Origin: Corylus avellana
Taxonomy: Eukaryota > Streptophyta > Magnoliopsida > Fagales > Betulaceae
Length of the DNA: 64,000 nucleotides
Assembly (NCBI RefSeq): GCF_901000735.1
Contig: NC_081542.1
Coordinates: forward strand, 28,860,358 to 28,924,357
Reading direction: 5' to 3'
Positions 35,810-46,715 of the stretch are shown here, piece by piece (position 1 is the first letter of the stretch; each line of letters begins with the position of its first letter). Position numbers and translations under genes: made by a program. Below the pieces are notes generated by a model. That model had not been told where the DNA came from. It saw only the letters and a program-made list of their open reading frames with translations, and did not search any database.

Positions 35810-36678
35810 ATGGGAGACGGTAACCACGTAGCTTTGCAAGATCACTATCTTCCTACCACTTACACTACTCCCACATGTCTCCGGTTGCCGAAAATTACGG
35901 CAACCCATTATGAAATTAAGCCCAGCACTATACGAAGTTTACCTTCTTTCCTAGGGCTCAGCACTGAAAATCCTTATGACTTCCTTAGTGATTTCGAAGC
36001 AATTTGTGATACAACTAAAATGAATGTATTCACTGAGGATGCCCTTAGGATGCGTCTTTTTCCTTTTTCCCTCAAGGAAAAAGCCAAACATTGGTTCCAA
36101 TCCTTAACACCTAACTCTATCACTTCTTGGGCTCAACTGCAGCAAGAATTTCTTTAGAAGTATTACCCCATAGGAATGACCAATGACACTAGGAGAGCCA
36201 TCACTACCTTCTCCCAATATGAGGGAGAAGATTTCCATGAGACTTGGGATAGGCTACAGAGTTTGCTTAGATCAGGTCCACACCACGCTGTCCCAAAATG
36301 GCAGCTAGTGCAGTATTTTTATGATGGCCTAACCAAGTCCAATAGGAAAATGGTGGATGCATCATGTGGGGGAACTTTCATGTTAAAAAGAGAAGCTGAA
36401 GCATGTGCTATGTTTGAAAATTTGAGTAACAATTCTCTTCAGCAGGTTTCCACCAAACGAAGGGTTCCAGCACCTAAAGCACTCTAGACAGAGAGTTTGT
36501 ATGAAGCAGGCCATTCACCAAACATGGCCAACCAAGTGGTCGAGGCTATCACTAAGAAGCTAGATCAAGTTCTGTTGACTGCTGGTTTTGCTCCTAATGC
36601 TACTCACACACACGCTGAATCATGCTCATTATGTTCCAGTCCTATGCATCAGGTAAATAACTGCCCTGTTATTGGAAA
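35810..36678 (+). pseudogene. Athila-type gag of element 2, degraded and cut by a gap
   Basis: ATG at 35810 (GDGNHVALQDHYLP). Recognisable words are FLSDFEAICDT, LRMRLFPFSLKEKAKHWF, then TNDTRRAITTFSQ, FHETWDRLQSLLR, CPHH-like GPHHAVPKWQLVQYFYDGL, MVDASCGGTFM and FENLSNNSLQ, and near the gap a knuckle-like CSLCSSPMHQVNNCP. All three open pieces are in one frame, broken by TAG at 36155-36157 and 36485-36487. The frame runs into N at 36679. What follows gag is unknown. Confidence 0.85.
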
Positions 36679-36778
36679 NNNNNNNNNNNNNNNNNNNNNN
36701 NNNNNNNNNNNNNNNNNNNNNNNNNNNNNNNNNNNNNNNNNNNNNNNNNNNNNNNNNNNNNNNNNNNNNNNNNNNNNN
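36679..36778. other. Assembly gap (100 N); left edge of a block that looks inverted
   Basis: Exactly 100 N between the gag of element 2 and a reversed Tat integrase end. See the finding on block 36779-40987. Confidence 0.99.
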
Positions 36779-36792
36779 CTTACTACAATAAG

Positions 36793-37514
36793 CTAGAAAA
36801 AGTACTTTTTGAGGTGCTTGGCATTCCACGGCCTGGGGAGTGCTTTTCCCTCCATGCTCTCAAGGTAATAAGCTCGAGCCCTTCTGCATTCGATCACTCT
36901 GTAGGGTCCTTCTCAGTTTGGAGCTAACTTTCCCTCAGCAGGATCTTTGGTGGCTATGGTGATCTTTCCTAAGACCAGGTCCCCAATCTTGAAGCTTCTA
37001 TGCTTGACCCCTTTATTGAAATACCGAGCTACGTTCGTCTAGTATGCTGACATGGCTACTTGGGCCTGGTCCCGTTTCTCTTGTAGCAAGTCTAAATGTG
37101 GTTTGAGACCTTCATCATTAGTCTCGGGATGGAAGGTTTCAACTCGGTAGCTACCCGAGCCCACCTCAACTAGTATGATTGCCTCGGTCCTGAAAGCCAA
37201 AGTGTATGGGGTCTCCTCGGTTGGTGTCCTTTTCGTTGTTCGGTATGCCCACAAGACTTCTGGAAGATCATCTGCCCAATCTCCCTTCCGATCTCCAAGT
37301 TTCTTCTTCAGAATTTTGAAAATTGTCTTATTAGTAGCTTCTACTTGTTCGTTCGCCTGGGGATGACCTGGGGAAGAGTAGTAGTTTCTTATACGAAACT
37401 TTGCACACCATTCTCGGAATGACTCGCAGTCAAATTGCTTCCCATTATCAGTTACAAATGCATGTGGAATACCATAGAGCATACAACATTCTTCCACAAG
37501 AACCGCTCTATGCT
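36793..37514 (-). pseudogene. Tat-type integrase, core and C-terminal part (inverted)
   Basis: On the minus strand it shows the integrase core words GIPHAFVTDNGKQF (catalytic Asp), SSPGHPQANEQVEATNK (catalytic Glu region) and LWAYRTTKRTPTEETPY. It then shows the C-terminal domain VKHRSFKIGDLVLRK, ATKDPAEGKLAPNWEGPY and PRPWNAKHLKKYF, ending at a TAG (36793-36795). This is exactly what is missing after 33498 on the plus strand. Integrase would join element DNA to the chromosome. A frameshift lies near 37490. Confidence 0.85.
37510..37514 (-). other. Target-site duplication, right copy (inverted)
   Basis: ATGCT on the plus strand, AGCAT on the minus strand. It matches 33494-33498 once the block is turned round. 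Confidence 0.85.
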
Positions 37515-38867
37515 TGATGTGGTATTTTTGTGACCACAAATATCAATTATAAAAATAACCACTCGCAATAGGACGAATCTTTGTAGGATACGGCTATAGA
37601 GAGGGTGTCGAACCTCAAGGACTGCAGGGATTTTGTTATCAAATTCGAAAGATTAAAATTAACTTAATTAAAAAGATATTTGATTTGATTTTCTTTAAAA
37701 CTAAAGTGCATGAAAATAAAATAGATTTAAAATAAGCGAGAGAGTGTAGGATATTGACTTCACCTCTATCCGCACAACAATGGCTAATCATAATTAATCC
37801 CAGAAATTTATCATATGCATGTTATAAATAAACAAGAAACTACCTTATTAAAGAATAAGCATAATCTATCTTCGGTTGGCACAGATCGGCCACTTAACCA
37901 CTAAGATGCGGTACGGCCTGTCTTCCCTAGGTATAAATTATCAAATTCTTTAACAGGATACATACAATCAATGAATAAGTGTAACCCATCTTCGGTTGGC
38001 ATGGACTGTCTACCTAAATTACACTAAACTAGGGTGTAGTACAATCCGTCTTCCCTAGGCATGGCCTATCAAATCCTATTGATCATATGTCAATTAAACC
38101 CATTGTATAACCATCATCCTCTTAATCATAGAAAACAAGAATGATTTGATTTGAATAAAAGTATAATACTTTCTAAGACAAGAGAAGAATTTCACAAATA
38201 TTGATTTTGGAATTTAAGAACAATTGCATTTAATAATTAAGAACATAATCAAAAGGTAGCAATTCTAATAGTTATACAATCAACATGCATAAATTGAAAA
38301 TCTATAAATTAAATACAATCAAACCATTGTGCTTGCATAGGGTTACATCAACACCCCACGAAGGGGTTTAGCCGCTCATGATCTTCTAAGCTCTAAAGAC
38401 AATTTTCTGATTTCTAGCTCTAGGAAGCGGTGTGTCTGTTTACAATGTTTAGAGCCCTATTTATAGGGATTTGGAAAACCCTAAAACCCTAGAAATCCTC
38501 AGAAAATCGGAAGTCAGTCTCCCAGTCTAATTGGGAGACTGAAAACCAAGTCCAAGTTGGAAAAGGATTCTTGCCATGCATTGTACGCCCGTGTGCACTC
38601 GAGCTTAGCTGATATGCGCGCGAGCGCAGGCATGCGCTCGATCCTTGGCCGCAGACTCTCGAGCGTAGGTGCGCTCGATCCCAGGAGTGCTGCACACGAT
38701 CCTAGATCCAGAATGCTCAGCTTTTTGTTCTTTTAAGCCCAATATCCAATGGTTTGTCAAATGAGACCTAAAACACAAAAACAAAACAAAATCGAACAAA
38801 TAACAATGCTAAGGAATTAACATATGTAAATTAAGGGGCTTGAATGTGCAACATTTGACACTTATCA
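37515..38867 (-). mobile_element. 3' LTR of Athila-type element 2 (inverted block)
   Basis: A 1353-bp LTR, TGATGTGGTATT to ACACTTATCA on the plus strand, hence minus orientation. It is followed by the purine tract CACCCCCCAAC (complement). It is the partner of 33499-34744. Confidence 0.88.
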
Positions 38868-40893
38868 CACCCCCCAACTTACATATTGCTAGTCCCTTAG
38901 CAATAAAATAGAAAATAAAGTGAAAGCTAAAAAGATAAATCCAACTTTCGTGGGATGTACGGTTGCATTTAGCGTATGCAACAAGCCTTTTAAACCCCTA
39001 GGAGTTCCCTAGAGGATAAGTGAAGTCTCGTGGGAGTTTTCCAGAAATGTTACCCACAAACATTGTCATCATTATGTCATTCAAAATGATAAAGCGTCAC
39101 AAAAATAATGGTTCTCATTCATTAGCAAGCTTAAAATTATAAACTTCATTTTCAACATTCCAAGGAATTTACAAGTCAAATCACTTACAAATGGCAGATT
39201 GAGATACATGATGTGGTAATTTTGTGACCAAAAATATCAATAATAAAAATAACCACTCGCAATAGGATGAATCCCGTAGGATAGGGCTATATTGAGGGTG
39301 TCGAACCTCAAGGGCTGCAGGGTTTTAATTATCAAAATTTGAAAGATTCAAATTAACTTAATTAAAAGAGAATGATTTATTTGTGTGAATTTAAAGTACA
39401 TAAAATAAACGGAAATAAAGGAAGTAAATGTATGAGAGAGAGAGTATGGTATTGACTTCACCACAATCCGCATATCAATAGTTAACCATATTTAATTCTA
39501 GCAATTCAATCTATGCATGTTATAAATTAAACAAGAAAACATATGAAAATAATTTCATACAATCAACGGAATAGCATAACCGATCTTCGGTTGGCACAGA
39601 CCATCTACCTAAATTACACTAAACTAGGGTGTAGTACGATCCGTCTTCCCTAGGCATGGCATATCTAACCCTATTGATTGCATGCCAATTAAGAACCATT
39701 GTATAACCATCATTCTTATAATCACAGAAAATAAGAATGATTTGAGTTCAATAATAGTAAAATAATTTCTAAGACAAGATAAGAATTTTACTAATATTGA
39801 ATTGGAATTTAAAGAACAACTGCATTTAATATGAAGAACAGAAATCAATTGTAGCAATCCTCAGAGTTATACAATCAACATGCATAAATTGAAAGACTAG
39901 AAATTAAATACAATCAAACCATTGTGCTTGGAAAGGGCTACATCAATACCCCACAATTGGGTTTAGCTGCACATGATCTTCTAGGCTCCACAGACAATTT
40001 ACAGAAATTTTAGCTCTAAGAGGTGGTGTGTCTGTTTACAATGTTTAGAGATCTATTTATAGGGAATTGGAAAACCCTACAACCCTAAAAATCCTCAGAA
40101 AGTCGGAAGTCAGTCTCCCAGTCCAATTGGGAGACTGAAATCCAAGTCCATGCTGGAGAAGGATTCTTGTCGTGCATTGTACGCCCGTGTGCGCTCGATC
40201 CAAGATTTTGTGCGCTCGAGCCTAACTGATATGCGCACGAGCACAGGCATGCGCTCGATCCTTGGCCGCAGACGCTCAAGCGCAGGTGCGCTCGATCCCA
40301 GGAGTGCTACGCTCGATCCTAGATCCAGAATGCTCAGCTTTTTGTCCTTTTAAGCCCAATTTCCAATGGTTTGTCAAATGAGACCTGAAATATAAAAACG
40401 AAACAAAATCAAACAAATAACAATGCTAAGGAATTAACATATGTAAATTAAGGGGCTTGAATGTGCAACATTTGGTGCTTATCAATACACAAATTTGAAT
40501 TAGTGCAAAGTGAACTAACACATAATCATGAGGCTTCAAAATAATTCCAATATGAATGAATAAACATCTCAGAATTTATTGGACTTCATATCAAATGAAA
40601 CAATCTAGGGCATACTTTTTTTTTCTTTTTTTTTTGGTAGGCTTTGCAGTGCTTAGCTCTCTTAAGCTTTCTAGTTGACCCATGTATCGAGTGTTAGGCC
40701 AATGTCTCCCAAACCAAATGGCTTTAGGGCACTAGGTGTAAAGACACCCCTAAGGACTTACTAACTCGAGTAAAAAAGGCTACGAAGCTAAGCTAGCCAT
40801 TTTATTAATTAACCCAAAAATTTCACTTTTTGACGCAAACACTCACTGCTTAATGAGGCAAGAGGTCCGGTTACTTAGCGAAAAATTCAAACT

Positions 40894-40929
<36 letters not shown>

Positions 40930-40987
40930 ATGCCAAAGTTATTCACCCAATATATCACCCCACATAATTCAAGCTATTGAAAACAAA
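38868..40987 (-). mobile_element. 3' internal part of element 2, with a nested solo LTR
   Basis: After the purine tract the sequence parallels the 3' internal part of element 1 (TTGCTAGTCCCTTAGCAAT, AAGCCTTTTAAACC, GAGTGTTA words). It contains no pol domain. T runs lie at 40615-40638 and 40898-40925. The nested LTR is listed separately. Confidence 0.75.
39204..40489 (-). mobile_element. Nested solo LTR with perfect target duplication
   Basis: The LTR at 39209-40484 (TGATGTGGTAAT to GGTGCTTATCA) is of the element-2 family. It is flanked by ATACA at 39204-39208 and 40485-40489. It has no internal region. It also carries the GATCGAGCGCA cluster (40185-40325). Confidence 0.88.
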
Positions 40988-41087
40988 NNNNNNNNNNNNN
41001 NNNNNNNNNNNNNNNNNNNNNNNNNNNNNNNNNNNNNNNNNNNNNNNNNNNNNNNNNNNNNNNNNNNNNNNNNNNNNNNNNNNNNNN
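40988..41087. other. Assembly gap (100 N); right edge of a block that looks inverted
   Basis: Exactly 100 N. It probably hides the Tat 3' LTR and about 1.4 kb of the duplicated unit, judged from copy B (50910-52350). Confidence 0.99.
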
Positions 41088-41122
41088 TTACTTTCCTCCT
41101 ACATGACTTGCCCGGGCTGCTC
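41088..41122 (+). pseudogene. Truncated NLR start
   Basis: TTACTTTCCTCCTACATGAC and following bases match NLR codons about 6-17 (44710-44744). They break off at CTGCTCG, after which TTAAAAAACTTAAC begins. The ATG itself is lost in the gap. The same breakpoint sequence follows the remnant at 52334. Confidence 0.8.
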
Positions 41123-42653
41123 GGTTAAAAAACTTAACAGAATTTTGATTTTTCCTATTCAATTAAAAAATTTGACTGAATTTTGACAAAAGTACTAAAT
41201 AAATTTATTTACTTATCACATATACCATTTGTAATATTTTTAAGAACTCAGATAAGGACGTATGCTAAAAAAAAATGTATTTAAATCATTATTTTAAAAT
41301 TGGTTCGTTTAAACCACAAGAATATTTAAAAAAAAAAAAAAAAGAATTTGGCTCGTTTAAACCATTTGAGCTATATTCAAACTAGAACGCGTGCAAACAA
41401 TTTTTGGAGTGAAATGCTTCAGTGCATTCTCCGAACCTTCTACCCACCATCTCTGTGTCTTTAGCATCTTGATTTTTTTTTTTTTTTTAAAAAAAAACAG
41501 AGATGTTGGGTAGATGGTTGGGAGAAGCAAAAGGAGTCAGACATGGAAAAACGCATGGGGCATACTTCAAGGAGTCAGACATGGAAAAACGCACAACATA
41601 TTAAGCGGCCTGAGTTGATTTTAATGGTTAAGATTTAAAGAAGGAAATCTAATGGCTGAAAATAATGGAAAGTTTATAGGGAGGGGATGCATTTGGGGAA
41701 ATGGGAGTTTGAGAACGTGCAGCACCAAAAAAAAAATTGGGGGGAGTTGGAGGCAAATCAGAGGGAATTAAAAACTAATGGATATCTTAAAAAAAAAAAG
41801 TAATGGATGTGATCAAAAGAAATTTCAGAGACTTCCGCAGTTCAATGTATCTGAGCCTGAGAGAAGAAAAAACCTAAATATTAAATAATCTATATAACAT
41901 ATATTAGTTAATTGCTGATATAAATAATTTTTAGTAATATATATATATATATATATATGAATGAGCTAACGAGTAGATCCAACTTTAAACGAGGTGAGTT
42001 CGCGAGTCTTTATCAAGTTTTTTTCGAGCGAATCAAATATGTATCATTTACTAATCGAGTGAGCTTGTATAGTATCAAGCTCGAGTTTGAGTCAAGCTAA
42101 ACTGAGTGGATATCGAGCAGATTGTCGAACAAATTGATTTATTTGCAACCCAAAAAGAGGTCTATTACAAAGCTTTAATACAGATGTTAGCTCATTAATT
42201 AGTTGAAGCATTTCGGAAAGAAGTTTTAAACTGATCATTGGAATAGGAAAATATTCCTTTACAATTTGTCTTGATGGACAATTACATAATATTGAAAATA
42301 TTGAAAACATTTTCTAAAAATTATTTTAATTTCGCCAAAACAAACGGACCTTTAATTAATTTCTTACTATGCTCCATTTTCCTTCTTTAGATTCCTAACT
42401 TTTCCCTTGATTTTGCTGTCTAGATAGAACTAGTGCCATTCCGGGTTTGTATATTTGACGGGGATGAATCGTGATTGGCTGGATAAGAGCAACAAATGCT
42501 CTGTATGCCATTATCTTCCTTATATTTAGAATTTTTTTTTTTTTTTTTTTTTTTTAAATACAAAAATCTACTTACATTAGATTTTCTATATTTAACTGAC
42601 TCTCAAGGGTTACTACAATGTTTCCCAATGTATAGAAAACTAGATTATTTTAC

Positions 42654-43362
42654 GGGTAAAATCTACATACTCCTTCAAACTATTACTCAATTGACATTTG
42701 ACAATATCTCTCAAAACTTTCAATTGTGATAATGTCGCCCCCAAACTACTAAAATATTGTCAATATCCTTACAAGGCTAGCAAAAAGATCAAAATACCCC
42801 TACATATTTCTCAATATAACAAAAATACCCATATAATTCAAAAAAAAATTTAATTTTTTAAAAAACGAAAATTTTAATTAAAAAACAATTTATTTTTATT
42901 TTTTAAAACGAAAATTTTTATTTTTTTAAAAAAGATTTTTTGAAAAAAAAATGGAAATTTTTATTTAAAAAAAAAAACAATTTTTTATTTTATTTTATTT
43001 TATTCGATTTTTTTTTTAAATATGTTTTTTTTTAAAAAAAATATTTTTTTAAACGGAAATTTTTTATTTTTTTTAAACGGAAAATTTTATTTAAAAAATT
43101 AAAAAAGAAAATTTTTTAATAAAAACGAAAATTTTCAATTTAAAAAAAAAAATCGAAATTTTTTATTTCTTTTTTTAATTTTAGATTTTTTCCAAAAATT
43201 TTTAGTATTTTTCCTTTTATTTTACTAATGGTAGCTTCGTCATTGGGAAGACATTGACAATGTTTTTGTAGTTTAAGGAGACATTGTCACAATTAAAAAT
43301 TTTGAAAAACATTGTCAAATATCAATTAGGTGGTAGTTTGTGAAGGTATGTGAACTTTCCCC
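42654..43362. mobile_element. Mutator-like TIR element, copy A
   Basis: The ends GGGTAAAATCTACATACTCC and (complement) GGGGAAAGTTCACATACC are inverted. The interior is an extreme A/T tract without ORF. It is orthologous to 59970-60622 in copy B, where a 9-bp target duplication is intact; here the right duplication is lost. Confidence 0.75.
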
Positions 43363-43830
43363 TCTCATCTTTTATTTTTTTACTTTTAATTTGGAGTTGT
43401 GTTGAGATTTTATAAAAAAAAGTGAGGATTTGTAAAAAAAACTTATATTTTGTAAAGAAATACTATTTTAATAGTATAAGAAAAAAAAGAAAAGTTAATG
43501 TAAAATGTATTCTCATAAAAAAAAAAAAAGCAAAAAATTAATTTTATGCCCTAAAAAAAAAAAAAAAAGAGTAAGGAAAACTGCGAAAATCTTGATCCTT
43601 GAAAAACCAGACGGGGAGGAAAGTCGTCACGAGTCATAGCGTAGAATCCGGAGCAAAAACTGCTGTTAAAGAAGAGTGGCCGAGAGAGAGGGAGAAAAAA
43701 AAGGAACAAAAAAAAAAAGAAAAGAAAGTAGTGCGTTTGCTACGGAGTTGGGGCCCACCCCACTTCAATTAACTTGTCGAATCCCACCAAATAGCCTCGC
43801 CTAAGTATTCGTCCACCCAATTACAGATCT

Positions 43831-44188
43831 GGATCCCTTTAGATTACTCAAAAAATGAGAATCTTATTTTTTGAAATCCTAGTTGTCAAAAGCATCTAAG
43901 GTTTAAAGTATGTCAGGTTTTCACCAATATCAAAACGTAAAAACAAACATAACCACACTTTTATATGTATATATATAATAAAAGATTAATTCATTTATTT
44001 TTTAAGAAAAAAACAAGAAGAAAAAACCACCCAAGGGCGGCTCGCCGCTACTACCAGTCATTTTATGGGTGGTTAAGAATGGCGAACGGCTACCATGGCC
44101 TAGGCTGTGGGTGGGGTATACTTTAAACCCTTAATACTTTTGATGACTAAAATTTCAAAAAACATGAGATTTTCAATTGGAGGGATCC
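43831..44188. mobile_element. Small TIR element upstream of NLR-1
   Basis: The left end GGATCCCTTTAGATTACTCA and the right end (complement) GGATCCCTCCAATTG are imperfect inverted repeats; GTTTAAAGTAT also pairs with ATACTTTAAAC. No ORF. Its sister copy lies at 62010-62336. Confidence 0.65.
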
Positions 44189-44399
44189 GAATCCCTTAAT
44201 CACACATCCAGCTAACTTTCTTTGTTAATATTTTAAGTATAAATTAATATTTAATATTCGGCCACTGAATCACGCATCCACTAATTTAATTATTCTCTAA
44301 ATTAATATTTTAGTTGCTCAGACCACATCGTGTGGTACTGAGAATATTTCGAACACGGATCCAAAAAGACTTCACCGAAAGAATTGATTGTAGCAAAGG

Positions 44400-44694
44400 A
44401 AAGTTTCCTTACTTCCTTGCTTCGTCCTTATCCCTCTACCCACAACCTTGTCTTCTGAATTTTGCGGGTTTATTTCCTTTCAACCATTCCTCTCGTCTTG
44501 TATCTTTGTCTTCTACCCACAACCAATTCTTTCAGCACATTTTGTGATTGACTTCTCAAAATGGCAACGTAAACAACCGTCTTTTACCCAACTTTGTCGA
44601 TAGCTTTCTTTCTTCCTCCAGATCCCTCTCCTCACCAACCCCAAATAAACGTTTCTGAGTCTGTAAAGATTTGAGGGTTGAAAGGTAAGCATCA
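44400..44694 (+). promoter_or_regulatory. NLR-1 leader and proximal promoter
   Basis: A pyrimidine-rich stretch (CTCTACCCACAACC, CCTTTCAACCATTCC) directly before the NLR. It is conserved almost base for base at 62560-62843 and recognisable at 52055-52333, 49970-50120 and 19450-19610. Such conservation among genes and remnants marks the 5' UTR. The exact start site cannot be read from sequence. Confidence 0.6.
44561..44572 (+). promoter_or_regulatory. Three-codon upstream ORF in the NLR-1 leader
   Basis: ATG GCA ACG TAA ends 122 bases before the NLR start. The ATG and reading frame are kept in NLR-2 (62710-62721) and in remnants at about 19599 and 50110. In the remnant at 52334 the stop has changed (TACGTAAAC). 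A short uORF of this kind can lower translation of the main frame. GTAAAC could instead be a splice donor. Confidence 0.5.
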
Positions 44695-45120
44695 ATGGCG
44701 GACAGTGTTGTTACTTTCCTCCTACAGTACTTGCCCCGGCTGCTCGCAGATGAAGCAAATCTCCTTCATGGAGTGACGGGTGAAGTCGAATCACTTCGTA
44801 GGGAGCTCAATCTGATTAATATCTTCCTCCAGAACTCCCAAGGGAAAAGGAACGAGCATGGAATAGTGAAGGAGGTAGTTAGGCAAATCAGGGATGCTGC
44901 TTACGAGGCTGAGGATGTTATCGACATGTTCATCATCAACGCCGCAGAGCAGAGGATGAGAAACAGGATTTGGAAGCTGTTGCACTGCTTTAATGAAGTC
45001 AACACGCTTCATGTTGTTGCGAACAAGATACAAGGTATCAACAAACAAATCAATCAAATCTTCGACAATTTCAACAAGTATGGCATTGAAGGTGCTGAAG
45101 CAAGTGGAGATGCGGCGGCA

Positions 45121-45186
45121 GAGGACCAGCTAAGCAGACGTAGGCAAGAAGAGGAGGACCAGCTACGCAGACGTAGGCGAGAAGTG
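45121..45186 (+). repeat. 33-bp in-frame tandem repeat in the NLR linker
   Basis: Two head-to-tail copies starting GAGGACCAGCTA at 45121 and 45154 encode two EDQL..RRR units between the coiled coil and the NB-ARC. The same duplication is present in NLR-2 (63270-63335). Confidence 0.85.
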
Positions 45187-46534
45187 GCGGACGATGATGT
45201 GGTTGGCTTTGTTGATGACTCAGCGATATTGGTGAGGCAGCTTATTGAAGGGAGTTCAAAGCTTGATGTCATTTCAATCATCGGCATGGGTGGGTTGGGC
45301 AAGACCACTCTTGCCAAGAAAATCTACAATAATGACCGAGTCAGGGGTCACTTTGCTTTCCGTTGGTGGGTGAATGTATCTCAAGATTTTAGCCCCATTG
45401 AGTTATTGCTTGAAATTTTGCAGTCCCAACTGTCAAAATCTGATAGAGAAGAGTTGACAAAAACACTCGAAGTTATGAGCAAAGATGAATTGAAAATAGA
45501 GTACCTAGTAAAGAGGCTTTTTGAATACTTGCAAGCTGGGGAAAGGCCATACCTTATAGTCATGGACGACATTTGGGAAACTAAAGTCTGGGATGTGGTA
45601 AGATCTGCATTTCCAGATAACTCTAACGGAAGCAGAATATTAATCACCAGTCGTATAAAAGATGTGGCTTTACATGCAAGCCTTACTTCTCCCTACTTCC
45701 TTCCATTTCTTGATAAAGATGACAGCTGGAAACTTTTTCGTAAAAAAGTGTTCCGAGGAAAAGAATGTCCTCACGAGTTGGAAATCATGGGGAGACGAAT
45801 CGCAGAAGGTTGCGGTGGCTTACCACTTGCAATTGTGGTATTAGGGGGTGTTTTAGCAAACCAAGAGAAGACATTGCGAATATGGTCGAATGTGATTGGT
45901 GATGTAAATTGGTACCTTAATACTGAGAAAACAAAAATATGCAAAGACATTTTGGCCTTAAGCTACACCCACCTATCCCGTCACTTGAAACCATGCTTTT
46001 TGTATTTTGGTGTATTTCCAGAAGACTTTGAGATCCCTGTGAGGCGATTGGTCCGATTGTGGATAGCTGAAGGATTCATACAGAACACCGGCAAAAGAAG
46101 AAAAGAGGATGTTGCTGAAGACTACTTGGAGGAGCTTATTGATCGAAGCTTGATCCAAGTGGCTAGCAGGAGGAAGAATGGAAGAGTAAAGACATGCCGC
46201 ATTCATGATCTTTTGCGAGATCTCTGCATATCCGAGAGTGCTGAAGAGAAGTTTCTTGGGGTTCTTACAAATGATAACCTTTTATCCGCAAACAAATTTC
46301 GCAGACTTTCCATCCAGGGTAACTCTTTTGATCTGTATATTTCTTCAAATCCCTCTGACACTACATGTGCCCGATCTTTGTTTTGCTTTGACCGAGAGGA
46401 ACGTGAGTTTAATCGAAAGCCCAGAAAATGGATCGAGGAAAACTTCAAGTTGCTCAAGGTGCTTGATCTAGAGGGTGTTAACAAACCTATACTGCCTAAG
46501 AATATGGGGAAAATGTATCATTTAAGATACTTGG

Positions 46535-46715
46535 GTTGAGGAAAAGGATCCTCTCCATTTCAAAATCCCTCAATTTTCTCCATTTAGTGCATTTTGAAGG
46601 ATAGTGTTGTCCAAAAGTTTTAATAATGATAGTGCATTAAATGCAATACCCTTCAAAATGCACTAAATGGAGGAAATGGAGGGATTTTGAAATGGAGAGG
46701 ATCCTTTTCCGTTGA
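46535..46715. mobile_element. MITE inserted in the NLR-1 LRR
   Basis: The element 46540-46710 has long inverted ends beginning GGAAAAGGATCCTCTCCATT. The first 32 bp are perfect inverted repeats and the pairing goes on, imperfectly, for about 60 bp, leaving only a short loop. GTTGA flanks it on both sides (46535-46539 and 46711-46715). Its terminal words recur at 18817-18853. Confidence 0.88.

Noticed and set aside
46540..46710. Intron in NLR-1
   Set aside because: The segment has long terminal inverted repeats and a flanking 5-bp repeat, which fit a transposon; I found no donor/acceptor pair that restores the downstream frame.
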